Under the pieces are notes generated by a model that did no database searches, was not told the origin of the DNA, and saw only the letters and a list, made by a program, of their open reading frames with translations. The position numbers were made by a program, and so were the translations under genes. Shown in pieces: positions 49,001 through 60,500 of a stretch of 64,000 nucleotides of DNA. Origin of the DNA: Pogonophryne albipinna (lineage: Eukaryota > Chordata > Actinopteri > Perciformes > Artedidraconidae); contig CM053253.1 of the NCBI GenBank assembly GCA_028583405.1, positions 274,230-338,229 of the forward strand, read 5' to 3'. Numbering within the stretch: the stretch's first letter is position 1; the number at the start of each line of letters is the position of its first letter.

Positions 49001-49421
49001 CAGAGGTTGCGCTAGACTTTTTCGCTGCCTGTCATTTTGACGGACAGGATCGTAAAACTTCGGTCAAAATCCAGAATTACCCGTCGGCCTTTACACAACT
49101 CTGACGGGGCATGCTCGTGAACTGTCAACGGGGGGGGGGGACACAGTTCACATGCGCCGTGTTATGCATGGCTGCTGCAACTCGCGGGAGCATGCACAGC
49201 GTAAAGCCAAAACTCACAGACATTTCAATGATCTGTACGGCACAGTTAGGTTTAGAAACGGTATGATTTCCTTTTTGGAGGGCATGCATAACACGGCATA
49301 ACACCGGAGCTGTTCCGAGTTTGTTCTAATCTGTCAAAATGACGGACTGCTTTCAGATTTGTCCGTCATTGTTAAAAAAAATCCTTCATAGACGGAAAAT
49401 ATTCGGTTAACGCAACCTCTG
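49001..49421. mobile_element. Non-autonomous hAT, 421 bp, perfect 8-bp duplication
   Basis: Ends CAGAGGTTGCGCTAGAC and GTTAACGCAACCTCTG; target duplication ATGTACAG at 48993-49000 and 49422-49429. Internal inverted words GCCGTGTTATGCATG (49159) / CATGCATAACACGGC (49284) and TGTCATTTTGACGGAC / CTGTCAAAATGACGGAC give it nested hairpins. Confidence 0.92.
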
Positions 49422-49599
49422 ATGTACAGAGCCGACAGAAGACCTTGTTTATATTGGCATCATATTGAGAGGTGCAGCCAGTGACGCGTCCTAAAACCAG
49501 GAAGTAAGCTGCTAGTTCCCTCCACAAAAAGACAATGGGATTTCTCCACAGGGTTTTGGAAAATAGCTGGAAATAAGGTCTGTGGAAAACAAACCTAGT

Positions 49600-51600
49600 G
49601 GGTCATTTTATTGGGTTAAGTACATTGTCAGAATAAGTGAGAAATGGATGTAACTTCTGTCAGACAGCTATCATACATACTGAAGAAATATTGACTGTGA
49701 ATGTATGCAATATGTATGGCATTCATAATTTATATCTAATTACATTAACTGTAAATGTCCTTCATTGAATCTCAAATAAAATAACAAAATATTTTAATAA
49801 AGATATTTGAGACGTTTATGACTCACGCATGCACGATGCAAATCGGGCAGCCGTCTAGACGTCAAATGTCCCATTAGAGTTTCCGTATGGAGTTGTCAAA
49901 TATGGCGGACCATCTCGCACATGTGCACTGCAGATAGGGCAGGGCTGCAGATCGGGTAGTGACAATGTGAACCACAAAACCAACATCAGCCGTTAGCTGT
50001 TAGCCCTCAGAGCTCACAGCTCCTCATATCTGTTCAGAAACAAGACAGAAGTTAAACAAGTACAAACCACAGACTGTCCGTGTCATGGCGAATACAGTCG
50101 CTGGTTTATTTATGTCTGTATAGGGCGTTCTGAGCTGAATAAGGGCGTCAAATGAAGGCAAGACGCCCGCCTGGCGGAAACGCTGGAATTAGGAATATAT
50201 TGTGATGAAGTGCACACTGACCTGAGCTCCAGGGGTCTCTTTCTTCTCCTCCATGCTGCTCATCAGCTGTCCTGATGAAGACCACAGAGCTGCTTCATTA
50301 TTAATATAATACAAATATTTAGATATAATTCATCATAAACTGTCAGGAGTGAAGAGGAGGAATTCAAAGAGTTTATTCAATGATATGTTCTATTTCTAGA
50401 TGCTTATATGTAGTGTTTTATCACACCATGTGCAGTGCCTTGTCTTATCTATGCTGCTGTGACGTAAACATGTTCCAAATTGATCCATTTAGTCAATGTG
50501 ATGCTAAGCAGAGGAGAACATGATAGAAAGGTCAGATAGTTATTAACGTTACATGCAAATTACTTTAACCATTACGATACAAAGTTGGTTTTCTGTGTAA
50601 ATTATTATTAATATAATACAAATATTTAGATATAATTCATCATAATCTGTGTAGCAACTTACATTCTAACTTACAGCTCACAGTTTGTTCACTTTTATTT
50701 CATTAAAATGACTTTATTCACATAGAAAGTGACATTAATGGTTGTTTGAACCACGGTTATAACGCTATCCGTGTGTAACTATCACTAAGTTAACACAGAA
50801 AGCAGACATTAGCTAGTGAGACTGTTTAATGTACTCCATGTATACAGTATTTTCTGTATATTGTGTATTCTTTAGATACTCTAGTGATATGTGTCCTGTG
50901 TGTATACTTGCTGCTAATGCTTCATTTTTATTATCTTATTGCATCTTTTAAATATGTTTAACTCGTGTAATGCCTGAAAACACTTCTGCTGTGACACATT
51001 CATTTCCCAGTTTAAGATAAATCATTATTTAAATAAAGTATATCTATTTATCTAATGAGCTAAACCGTCGCTTAGCTTAGCGTTAGCTGCTAACTGAAGA
51101 ACCCCATTCATTTCAATGGGAAAAATGCTACGTCGCGGTGAATGGCGATGCTAATAAGCTAATTAGCATACATTTAAAACCATATCTATGGTAAAGAGCA
51201 CCAACACAACAACTCAAACCGTCTTAAAGACAACTGGTGTAATAAATAACTAACATAAAGTCAGCTGAGCATTACAAATCAACTGTTACTCCCCCAGAGC
51301 CGAACTGGAATAATAACTGTAGCTGTTAGCCGATAGCCGTTAGCCTTTATTTAAAGATAGTTTGAGACTATTTTTGTCGCAGATTTTATAGTTTTTTCGT
51401 GAGTTTCTTTCTTCCAAGATTATAGCTGTTGTGTTAAATAAGATAACTTCTGATTCGTGATTAACTGTAAGCAAAGAGGTGTAAATACACTTAATGAAAC
51501 CTCTGCAGGTGTTTAATCCACTCACCTCTTCTTTTCTCCTTCTTCTCCTCTCGGTTTTTGGCGGATTGCAAAGAACTTTAAAGGTGCATACCGCCACCTA
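49600..51600 (-). repeat. Segmental duplication copy B (ZNF gene 2 5' region)
   Basis: Inverted relative to copies A and C, and contains the leader exon. It extends past copy A at both ends and shares with C the flanking AAGATATTTGAGACGTTTATGACT and the (GAA)n-type LINE tail at 51540-51600. Positions 49430-49600 between the hAT and this copy show GACGCGTCCTAAAACC, also present in the hAT at 61261-62054, but no gene. Confidence 0.88.
50222..50271 (-). CDS. Leader exon of ZNF gene 2 (14 codons)
   Basis: On the minus strand the acceptor ends at 50272. The ATG at 50263-50261 opens MSSMEEKKETPGAQ and the donor GTCAGT follows 50222, in phase 0. The sequence is the same as in copies A and C. It points toward the finger exon at 41736, about 8.5 kb away on the same strand, also phase 0. 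A possible non-coding first exon ends at donor GTGAGT (51526 on minus), made from a LINE tail. Confidence 0.55.
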
Positions 51601-51602
51601 CT

Positions 51603-51912
51603 GTACATGAGTGTGAAGGTCCAGAGTCTGAAACCCGCCCCCTGCTTCCTGTCTGATCATCTTCACGGACCACTGGCGAAGTCACGCCCATCTACTTCCG
51701 GTCCATGGGACCTTATTTCGGAAAAATTATGGCCCAATCCCAAACCACTCCCTCGACCCTACCCCTCCGTGATAGAGTGAACTCCGTCTGTTGCCACACT
51801 CGCAGCTCAACGAGGCTCCCTCCTGTCAGATGGAGGGAGTAAATACAGCAGCAAGCTTTGGGACGGCCTCCCCTCTCTCCGGCAGAAACAGGAAATGCCA
51901 TAACTGTATGTA
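51603..51912. other. Spacer of the palindrome, no gene
   Basis: Contains a short piece of the foldback element (GGTCCATGGGACCTTATTTCG at 51701-51721, quoted within 20-base limits as GTCCATGGGACCTTATTTCG) and then unique sequence up to the LINE. Confidence 0.5.
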
Positions 51913-53894
51913 ACAACGGTTTCAAATGTGTAGTCCGTTGCTGTTCAACATAATGATACATGACATCTTTAATCAAGTTCATCCAAGTGTGGGGAAATCT
52001 TTGGAAGCAGATGATGGGGCTTTGTGGGCAAAAGGCCGCAATGTAGCACATGTTGGAAAGAAAATACAAGCTGCAATAGTTGAAGTGGAGAAATGGACAA
52101 ATAAATGGGGATTCAAACTGTCAGTAGCTAAAAGACGCAGGTCATTTGTTTTACAAAACGGCATAACATTGCTCCTATATCGTTAAAATTGTATGAGCAA
52201 CCTCTTGAAAAGGTTAATACAATAAGATTTCTCTGTGTTTGGTTTGACGGAAAGCTAACATGGAGCAATCATATAGGAAAAGTTCAAAATAAATGTAAAA
52301 AGGTCAACAATGTACTTCGGTGTTTGGCGGGGCAGGAGTGGGGAGCGAGTAGGTCGTCACTTCTGAATATATATTGGGCACTCATGAGACCTGTATTCGA
52401 TTATGGGTGTATAGCGTTCATGGCAGCAGCAGAATCAAACCTTAAAAAGCTGGATGTCCTACAAGCTCAGGCCCTGAGAATTTGTAGTGGAGCTTTTAAA
52501 ACATCTCCAGTATCAGCAATACAGGTGGAAATGGGAGAAATGCCTTGCAGGATAAGAAGAGTGAAGTTAATGTTGGCATACTGGGTAAACCTTCAGGGGC
52601 ATAGTGATAGTCATCCTGCGAAAAGTATTTTGAAAGACTGCTGGGAGCACAATGAGTCACATTTAACAAGTGTTGGATGGATTGGCGATGTTAAAGCAGC
52701 AAGTATAGGTTTGAATCAAATACAGTATTGCCCCACAGCTCCAATCTCGTCCATTCCACCCTGGTTGTTCCCATTGCCAAGTGCAGACCTCAATATACAA
52801 GAGGAGTTAAAGGAAAAGAAAGAACTACCAGTATGGCGCATAGTCCAGAATCACTTTGCAAGATATCACTCAGACTCAACAATCATATTTACAGATGGCT
52901 CCAAAGATCCAGAGACAGGGCGTGCAGGGGCAGCAGTGTATATCCCAGTGAGTAATACACATATAAAGAAAAGGGTAACAGACCATGTGTCAGTATACCC
53001 CACAGAGTTGTTGGCATTGGTACTGTCATTGAAATGGATAGAGGAGAAAGAAATACATAACAGTGTAATTGCATCTGACAGCTTTTCAGCATTATCGAGT
53101 ATACGATCAGGCAGATCTTCATCTAGAATGGACATAATAAATGAAATATTTCAAATTTTATATAAAATGCAAATCAAAGGCAAAGCAACTCGTTTCATCT
53201 GGGTTCCTGCTCATGTTGGTGTGGAGGGAAATTAACAGGTGGATATTCTGGCCAAACAAACACTCAGAAGTATGAACATAGACATAGAAGTTCCACTCAG
53301 CAAAGCGGAGGTTCAAACATTCATTCAGAAATATGCACAAACAACATGGCAAGATCATTGGGACCTTAGTGATACAGGAAGACATCTTTATAAAATTCAA
53401 AGGTATGTGGGGGATGGAAGGAAGGTGGGGTTTAAAAGAAGGGAGGAAAATGTCATTTCTCGGATGAGAATAGGTCATACAGGTCTCAATCATACTTTAA
53501 GTATAATAGGAAAGCATCCAACCGGAAAGTGTATACACTGCAGCCAGCCAGAAACTGTTGAGCATGTTTTACTGCTTTGCAGGAAATATAGTACTCAGAG
53601 AAATGTGCTTTTCCAGACACTGAAGAAAGCAAAATTCCATGACTTGTCGCTATCAGGGCTGTTAGGGAAAACATCAGGCAATATGTATTGTGAGATTATT
53701 ACGTTTCTAAGAGAAATTGATAAATTTAAAAATAATCTAGAGTTTTGGTTCTTTCTTTTGTTTCTTTTGTTTCTTGTTTTCTGCATAGTCTCTTGTCCAC
53801 ACTCCAGTCCAGTTGGTGGCGGTAATGCACCTACAGGTTGGTTTGCCAACCGCCAATAAACACGAAAGAAGAAGAAGAAGAAAACGAGAGAAGA
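51913..53894 (+). mobile_element. I/Nimb-type LINE 3' half at the palindrome centre
   Basis: 5'-truncated. RT end, RNase H, cysteine cluster, short 3' UTR with GGTGGCGGTAATGCACC / GGTTTGCCAACCGCCAATAA and a (GAA)n tail. The tail runs directly into ATGCACCTTTAAAGTTC, which is itself the inner part of a related LINE tail carried by copies B and C. The insertion may therefore have arisen, or been rearranged, through tail homology. Confidence 0.88.
51926..53859 (+). pseudogene. LINE RT C-terminal and RNase H
   Basis: Begins CSPLLFNIMIHDIFNQ. The catalytic box reads EADD instead of (Y/F)ADD, then there is a frame break near 52135. From 52189 a 348-codon frame includes the thumb (ALMRPVFDYGCIAFM, QAQALRICSGAFKTSP). 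It includes RNase H with FTDGSKDPETGRAGAAVY (Asp), TELLALVLSLKW (Glu), SDSFSALSSI (Asp) and WVPAHVGVEGN followed by TAA where the last block should continue (QVD). The frame resumes at 53239 with a C-terminal zinc-binding cluster CIHCSQPETVEHVLLLC. An RNase H domain marks the I superfamily. Confidence 0.9.
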
Positions 53895-53908
53895 AGAAGA
53901 TGCACCTT

Positions 53909-55830
53909 TAAAGTTCTTTGCAATCCGCCAAAAACCGAGAGGAGAAGAAGAAGAAAAGAAGAGGTGAGTGGATTAAACACCTGCAGAGGTTTCATTAAGT
54001 GTATTTACACCTCTTAGCTTCCAGTTAATCACGAATCAGAAGTTATCTTATTTAACACAACAGCTGTAATCTTGGAAGAAAGAAACTCACAGTTATTATT
54101 CCAGTTCGGCTCTGGGGGAGTAACAGTTGATTTGTAATGCTCAGCTGACTTTATGTTAGTTATTTATTACACTAGTTGTCTTTAAGACGGTTTGAGTTGT
54201 TGTGTTGGTGCTCTTTACCATAGATATGGTTTTAAATGTATGCTAACTAGCTTATTAGCATCGCCATTCACCGCGACGTAGCATTTTTCCCATTGAAATG
54301 AATGGGGTTCTTCAGTTAGCAGCTAACGCTAAGCTAAGCGACGGTTTAGCTCATTAGATAAATAGATATACTTTATTTAAATAATGATTTCTCTTAAACT
54401 GGGAAATGAATGTGTCACAGCAGAAGTGTTTTCAGGCATTACACGAGTTAAACATATTTAAAAGATGCAATAAGATATAATAAAAATGAAGCATTAGCAG
54501 CAAGTATACACACAGGACACATATCACTAGAGTATCTAAAGAATACACAATATACAGAAAATACTGTATACATGGAGTACATTAAACAGTCTCACTAGCT
54601 AATGTTTGCTTTCTGTGTTAACTTAGTGATAGTTACACACGGATAGCGTTATAACCGTGGTTCAAACATCCATTAATGTCACTTTCTATGTGAATAAAGT
54701 CATTTTAATGAAATAAAAGTGAACAAACTGTGAGCTGTAAGTTAGAATGTAAGTTGCTACACAGATTATGATGAATTATATCTAAATATTTGTATTATAA
54801 TAATAATTTACACAGAAAACCAACTTGTTATCGTAATGGTTAAAGTAATTTGCATGTAACGTTAATAACTATTTGCCCTTTCTATCATGTTCTCCTCTGC
54901 TTAGCATCACATTCACTAAATGGATCAATTTGGAACATGTTTACGTCACAGCAGCATAGATAAGACAAGGCACTGCACATGGTGTGATAAAACACTACAT
55001 ATAAGCATCTAGAAATAGAACATATCATTGAATAAACTCTTTGAATTCCTCCTCTTCACTGCTGACAGTTTATGATGAATTATATCTAAACATTTGTATT
55101 ATATTAATAATGAAGCAGCTCTGTGGTCTTCATCAGGACAGCTGATGAGCAGCATGGAGGAGAAGAAAGAGACCCCTGGAGCTCAGGTCAGTGTGCACTT
55201 CATCACAATATATTCCTAATTCCAGCGTTTCCGCCAGGCGGGCGTCTTGCCTTCATTTGACGCCCTTATTCAGCTCGGAACGCCCTATACAGACATAAAT
55301 AAACCAGCGACTGTTTTCGCCATGACACAGACAGTCTGTGGTTTGTACTTGTTTAACTTCTGTCTAGTTTCTGAACAGATATGAGGAGCTGTGAGCTCTG
55401 AGGGCTAACAGCTAACGGCTGATGTTGGTTTTGTGGTTCACATTGTCACTACCCGATCTGCAGCCCTGCCCTATCTGCAGTGCGCATGTGCGAGAAGGTC
55501 CGCCATATTTGACAACTCCATACGGCAACTCTAATGGGACATTTGACGTCTAGACGGCTGCCCGATTTGCATCGTGCATGCGCGAGTCATAAACGTCTCA
55601 AATATCTTTATTAAAATATTTTGTTATTAGAAATAAAATGAAGGACATTTACAGTTAATGTAATTAGATATAAATTATGAATGCCATACATATTGCATAC
55701 ATTCACAGTCAATATTTCTTCAGTATGTATGATAGCTGTCTGACAGAAGTTCCATCCATTTCTCACTTATTCTGACAATGTACTTAACCCAATAAAATGA
55801 CCCAATAAAAGGAGTTGCTCAATAATAGTG
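53909..55830 (+). repeat. Segmental duplication copy C (ZNF gene 3 5' region)
   Basis: Direct copy of A and inverted copy of B. It lacks about 90 bp found in B after GAAAGAAACTCAC (54080). The exon-like start GAAGAAGAAGAAAAGAAGAG|GTGAGT ends at 53963. Confidence 0.88.
55137..55186 (+). CDS. Leader exon of ZNF gene 3 (14 codons), orphan
   Basis: Same acceptor, ATG (55145), coding words MSSMEEKKETPGAQ and donor as in copies A and B. No finger exon follows on the plus strand before the window ends at 64000. It is either a 5' end whose finger exon lies outside, or a relic cut off by the inversion. Confidence 0.45.
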
Positions 55831-55923
55831 AAGTCACGTTGTCATAACAATAACTCATCTCTCTCGTTCAGATTAATATTGTCGGGTTTTTGAGTGTTCT
55901 TTTTCTGCTTTGCCAAAAGCCAC

Positions 55924-56031
55924 TGTGTCAAATGTCCCATTAGAGTTGCCGTATGGAGTTGTCAAATATGGCGGACCATCTCTCACATGCGCACTGCAGA
56001 TAGGGCAGGGCTGCAGATCGGGTAGTGACAC
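55924..56031 (-). repeat. Fourth, inverted copy of the 110-bp border block
   Basis: CAAATGTCCCATTAGAGTTG through TAGTGACA reverse-matches 55443-55552 nearby, and the equivalents in A (about 2787-2895) and B (49860-49970). With 55443-55552 it forms an inverted pair about 370 bp apart. Confidence 0.85.
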
Positions 56032-56084
56032 ACATTGAAGATGACGTCGCGGCTCCGCCTACACTGCGTTACTATAGTTACTGC

Positions 56085-56862
56085 TAGGGTTGCAAAGGGG
56101 CGGAAAGTTTCCATGGGAAGTTAAGCTGGGGAATTTTGGAAATATTCGATGCAAAATTAAACAAAAAAACATGACATTTTTTTTTTTACATTTAAAAAAA
56201 AAAGTAGAACAGAACAAGTTTTAATTATTTTATTGAACAATTATTTGTTTCATTGAAGAACGAAAACAGGAATGTTGAGTTAAATGTTACTCATCCCCCC
56301 CAACCCCACTCATTAAAAAATGAACAAAAATGCACCCCCATCCAAAGATCCCCACAAAGTCCCATTAAAAATGTTAAATGAAAAGAACCCTTCTCCCTCC
56401 ACCATGTCCCATTAAACATGCAAATCTTCCTTCAAGCGATCCTCTGCATTTTGACTAAACCCTTTCAGTCAACAGGCTCTTCCTGGGCCTCATCAACATC
56501 ACACTCTTCCTCTGTAGTGTCACTGTCCAGCCTTGTTGAGGAGGCTCTGTGTACGGCTCAAAGAGCCTTAGGTTTGCCGAATGCCAACCAGTTTTTCCAC
56601 TCTCACATTTGTGAGCCTGTTGCGAACCTTTGTGTGGTCTCAATTGCCATGCAGTAAGCAGTGTGCTATGGCATGGATATTCAAGTGTACTTGAATGGCA
56701 TCTGTTTGTTGCAGTCAAGATTATGCTAAAATATACTTTCTCCAACTATATTTAAGTTCCCTGTGAAGAGCCAACCTTCAATTTAGAAAATTCCCAGTTT
56801 ATTCCCGTTAATTCCCGTGGAAAGTTTCCATCTTTGAAAATTCCTGGAATTTTGCAACCCTA
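56085..56862 (-). mobile_element. hAT element, 778 bp, with transposase C-terminal relic
   Basis: Ends TAGGGTTGCAAAG and CAAAATTCC-type TTTTGCAACCCTA; perfect 8-bp duplication GTTACTGC at 56077-56084 and 56863-56870. Near 56650-56597 the minus strand reads RNRLTNVRVEKLVGIRQT, the hAT C-terminal dimerisation motif, followed by a stop. The rest of the transposase is absent. Confidence 0.92.
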
Positions 56863-56879
56863 GTTACTGCCCCAGTTCC

Positions 56880-58530
56880 TAAACTGTATTGGAAACGCAG
56901 CATAAAGTGAGCCTGGCCTACCAAGGCCTAACTATACCGTACGAGGCCCTGCAGTGGAAATGCGTTCCAAAACAGTTATTTAAATGCAAGAAATTACTCA
57001 ACTGTTGAAAAACTACTTTTTCAATGATTTTACCTAGAAATGGGAGGTTTGATATGGGCCTGTAATTGTTCATTTTTTTAAGAGCCGTTTAATGACTGCA
57101 GTTTTCAGAGCCTGTGGAAAAACACCTGAGTGAAGAGACTTGTTTACTATTACCTCATTCACACCAACGCAACTCCGGTTCAAGCTCCGTGCTAGAGCTT
57201 TTCAGGTTCAGAACCGGTTCTTCCGTTTAGCTCTGGCTCTTTTCACACCGCCCAGAGTCTGACTGGTGCTGCGTCATCGTTTGCGTCATGACGTAACCGT
57301 TTGCGTGCCTGCTTCATAAAGCCAAACCGCGCGGAAACCCCTAACAGCTGACACCGACAACAACAACAATGGCTGATTGTGCTCCAGCTTCCTCTGGACC
57401 TCTTTGGAAGACCAGATTCCCAGCAGGTAGCTGGTCTCTTCAGTGGACCACTGCTGCTTGTTAAGTTTCTCCATCGTTGTGTACAAACTGGATAAAACGC
57501 GGGCTTTTTGTTGTTGTTCAGGAGTTGATCCCGCCCCCGCCTCGACGTAAGCGTGACGTATGCGGTGCTTTTGCTCTGGCTGGACAATTTTTGGTGTTTG
57601 AAACAAACCGGATTCCGGAGCTAAGAGGCTTTTCCGCTGCGGTGTGAACAGGAAAACCCGGTGCTTTTCAAGCTCCTGCTCCGATCCGGCCCTGCAACAC
57701 CGTTGGTGTGAATGAGGTATATGTGAAGTAGATCTGAGGCCATGCAAGGAAAAACATCTTGGAAAAACCCTGTTAGAATAATATCAAGGCAGCAGGAGGA
57801 GGATTTTAGAAGTTGAATAATGTCCTCTAGGTTTTTATCATTAATCTGATGGAACTGTGTCATGGTGTTTGAATTGATTTTAGGTGGACACAGACAAAAC
57901 ATCTGCTGTACCTGATGCAGAGGCACTGACTGCTTGTCTGATTTTCTGAATGGGGTGGATACTGACACTGTGGGGTTTGTTAGTCTGTCGACGGTAGCAA
58001 ACAAGGCACATGCATTGTTTTTGTTTTTGGCAATGATGTCAGAGAAGAAAGACTGTCGTGCAATTTACAATTCCAAATGATAAAAGCCAAGTCTCTCTTT
58101 ATAGATTTCAAAGTGAACCTGGAGATTTGTTTTTCTCCACCTACGTTCAGCTTTTCGACACTCTCTTTTTTCTGTTCTCACGGTCATGGCCTTTCTCCAT
58201 GGAGATCTTTTCACTTGCTTTACCTTAGTTGGAGCAATGGCATCAACATTTTTTTTATTTTTGAATTAAAATGATCTAATAGCTCATTTACTGAGATGTT
58301 AGCAGGGCAAGTGTGGAAGAAACATCCTGAGTAAACATTTCCCTAGTGTTTTCAGTTAAATATCGCTTTGTGGTTACCTCTTTTTGAACATTTGTGTGAA
58401 CTGAAATAGAGCTCTCAAAGGAATGATCAGAGAGCGCAACATCAGTCACCACAACCTCAGAGATATTCAGATCCTTTGAGATCATTAATTCCAGAGTGTG
58501 CCCCTTATTATGCGTGGGCTCCGTCACATG
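56880..58530 (-). pseudogene. L2 LINE linker/RT start, split by a MITE
   Basis: Minus-strand reading: HNKGHTLELMISKDLNISEV and VALSDHS (58520-58430), the linker, then VDRLTNPTVSV (57990), CPPKINSNTMTQFHQINDKN and SSSCCLDI. After the MITE come GVFPQALKTAVIK and a decayed RT start (57147-56990) with several stops. The partner in the left arm stops at 48522. Confidence 0.82.
57151..57719 (-). mobile_element. PIF/Harbinger-like element with Myb/SANT frame
   Basis: Inverted ends TACCTCATTCACACCAACG / CGTTGGTGTGAATGAGGTA; 3-bp duplication TAT on both sides (57148-57150, 57720-57722). On the minus strand an ATG at 57474-57472 opens MEKLNKQQWSTEETSYLLGI, then WSSKEVQRKLE, the start of a Myb/SANT-like DNA-binding domain as encoded beside Harbinger transposases. 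The frame degenerates after about 35 codons. 569 bp in total. Confidence 0.8.
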
Positions 58531-58543
58531 CTTAGTCAGTCCA

Positions 58544-60322
58544 TTGAATTGATTTATTTAAAACAAGGGACAGTGTACATTAATCAACATATTAAAAACA
58601 TGTAAAAGTACTCAATTAGCCAAAAGGCTAGTTTTCATCGATAGTCCCTTTGGCAGATGGTGATTGACGTTTTGAGTGCTTGTTTATACAGTGATTCCAG
58701 TGGCCTTAGAGCTGTAGGGTGTGCATTAGACCAGCTGATCAGACAGTAGTAGATGTGGGAGAGGACCATTGAGTGAAGGTATAGCTTAGCTGCTGCAGAT
58801 GATAGGAAGTTTCTAATGTATCTGTAATTTGACAGATTGGACTTTACTTTATTGCAGACCTTTTTGATATGGGTTTTGAAATTGAGGTTTGTGTCAATAT
58901 GTACTCCCAAGTACTTGTACTCCGAGACAACCTGAAGTCTCCTTCCAGAAAAGAAAACGTCTTGTTCTGTTATAATGCTGTGGCCCTTGGAGAAGAAAAT
59001 ACACACTGTCTTTGAGACATTTGGTTGCAAACAATTATTGTTAATCCAGGATGTAATATTCTCCAACACATCAGTGACCTTGGTAGCAGCCTCTTCTGCG
59101 GTTTTGCCATGAGTAAAAACAACTGTATCATCAGCATACATTAATACATCACATTCTCCACACACAGAAGGCAGATCATTTATGTACATACTTGTTACGT
59201 CCCCCTCTGGGGTTGAGGAAATCAACATACACCAGAATGGAATTGGTAATAATTATAAATGGGTTTATTTTAAATAGCAGAGGTGAACAAAATGGCAGGC
59301 ATGCAGCCTGGAACAAACAAAAGGGCCAAAAGGGCACAGGTTGACAAATAACCAAACAAAGGAAGGACTCTAACAAAAGGAGTCTACTTGCATACAAGGA
59401 AATAAACACTAGTTCACTGAATAAGAAACTAAACTAAACCTGACTTTAAAAGTGGTACAACTAACACAAATAATCTATACAAAAACACAGCTAAACTAAA
59501 GGCAACACTCACAAAATCCTAAACTACTCTAACCTCTAACTAAGCTACTCTAGACACTACTAACACACAATATCACACGGAGATGGGCACACAAGTTTAA
59601 CAGATCTGTCTAAGGACCAAGTAGCGAGAGGCGTCTGTCCCACATCACAGAGCCTCCAGAGTGATGATTGTCCCCAGGCTTTGAAGTCATCTCCAGCAGG
59701 TGCGCTGGCTGTGCGCTTCGATTGGAGTGCGTCGGCCCCGGCGTGCTCCAATCACAATCCTCAGGGGGCGGACCAGGAGATGGCAGCCAATGACGTCAGG
59801 GCAATCGCACTGCTCATTTACATACAACATAGATTAACACAATAAAGACAACCCGGAAGGCAGCAGCCGTAACAATACTAAACAGGATTGGGCCCAATAC
59901 AGAGCCCTGCGGTACTCCAGTTGACAAACATAGTGCACTAGACTTATGGTTCTCAATTTGAACACATTGGGAGCGGGATGAAAGATACAAATTAAAGAGG
60001 TTGGTGAATTCTATAGAAACTTTTAAGTTGAGTATTTTTGGCAATAAGATGTTGTGATTAACAGTGTCAAAAGCTTTCCGTAAGTCAAGGAACACGGCCC
60101 CCACAACCCCACCCCTGTCCATTGATGCCTTAACTTTCTCCACGAAGAAGCATGTCGCTGTTTCTGTTGAGTGATTAGCCCTGAATCCAAATTGCATTGG
60201 ATGCAGTGGAAAGGAGCTGTTGTTGAGATGATTGATTTGTTTGGCAATCAATTTTTCAAATACCTTGGATACAATGGGTAAGATACTAATGGGCCTATAG
60301 TTGGATGTAATGAGAGGATCCC
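58544..60322 (-). mobile_element. Rex1 LINE, right arm copy
   Basis: Inverted partner of 45634-47922. The RT is read at 60320-59880 and, past the solo LTR, 59190-58640 (YIND..YADDTVVF, EYKYLGVHIDTNL) in one open frame. It is therefore slightly less damaged than the left copy in this part. The 3' end is internally shortened: about 430 bp present at 47260-47640 in the left copy are missing here. Confidence 0.85.
59193..59874. repeat. Solo LTR in Rex1 (right arm)
   Basis: 682 bp; the plus strand runs TGTTACGTCCCCC to CAGCAGCCGTAACA. ATACT (the complement of AGTAT) flanks it at 59188-59192 and 59875-59879. It has the same insertion point and target duplication as 46086-46759. Confidence 0.93.
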
Positions 60323-60500
60323 CACCATAGTTATCAAGAACACAAAACAGTTCTTTAGCCCCTCTGTCCTGGGGGTTGTCAACATGGATGTTAAAATCAC
60401 CAACAATGACTAGACGGTCAAAGTCAAAACACACTATAGACAGCAGTTCAGTAAAGTCATCAAAAGAAGCTAAAAGAAGCTAAGAGCACAGCTGAACTCC
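60323..60500 (-). mobile_element. L2 endonuclease fragment, right arm
   Basis: Minus-strand VIVGDFNIHVDNPQDRGAKE, the partner of 45485-45633. Confidence 0.82.

Larger units (their letters stand above)
44715..51600 (+). repeat. Left arm of ~17-kb inverted repeat
   Basis: Read left to right this matches 61260 down to 53909. Shared order: LINE fragment, L2 endonuclease piece, Rex1 with solo LTR, rest of the L2 piece, then ZNF 5' region. Arm-specific insertions (hAT at 49001; here no hAT at 56085 or MITE at 57151) show later divergence. The spacer between the arms is 51601-53908. Confidence 0.88.
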
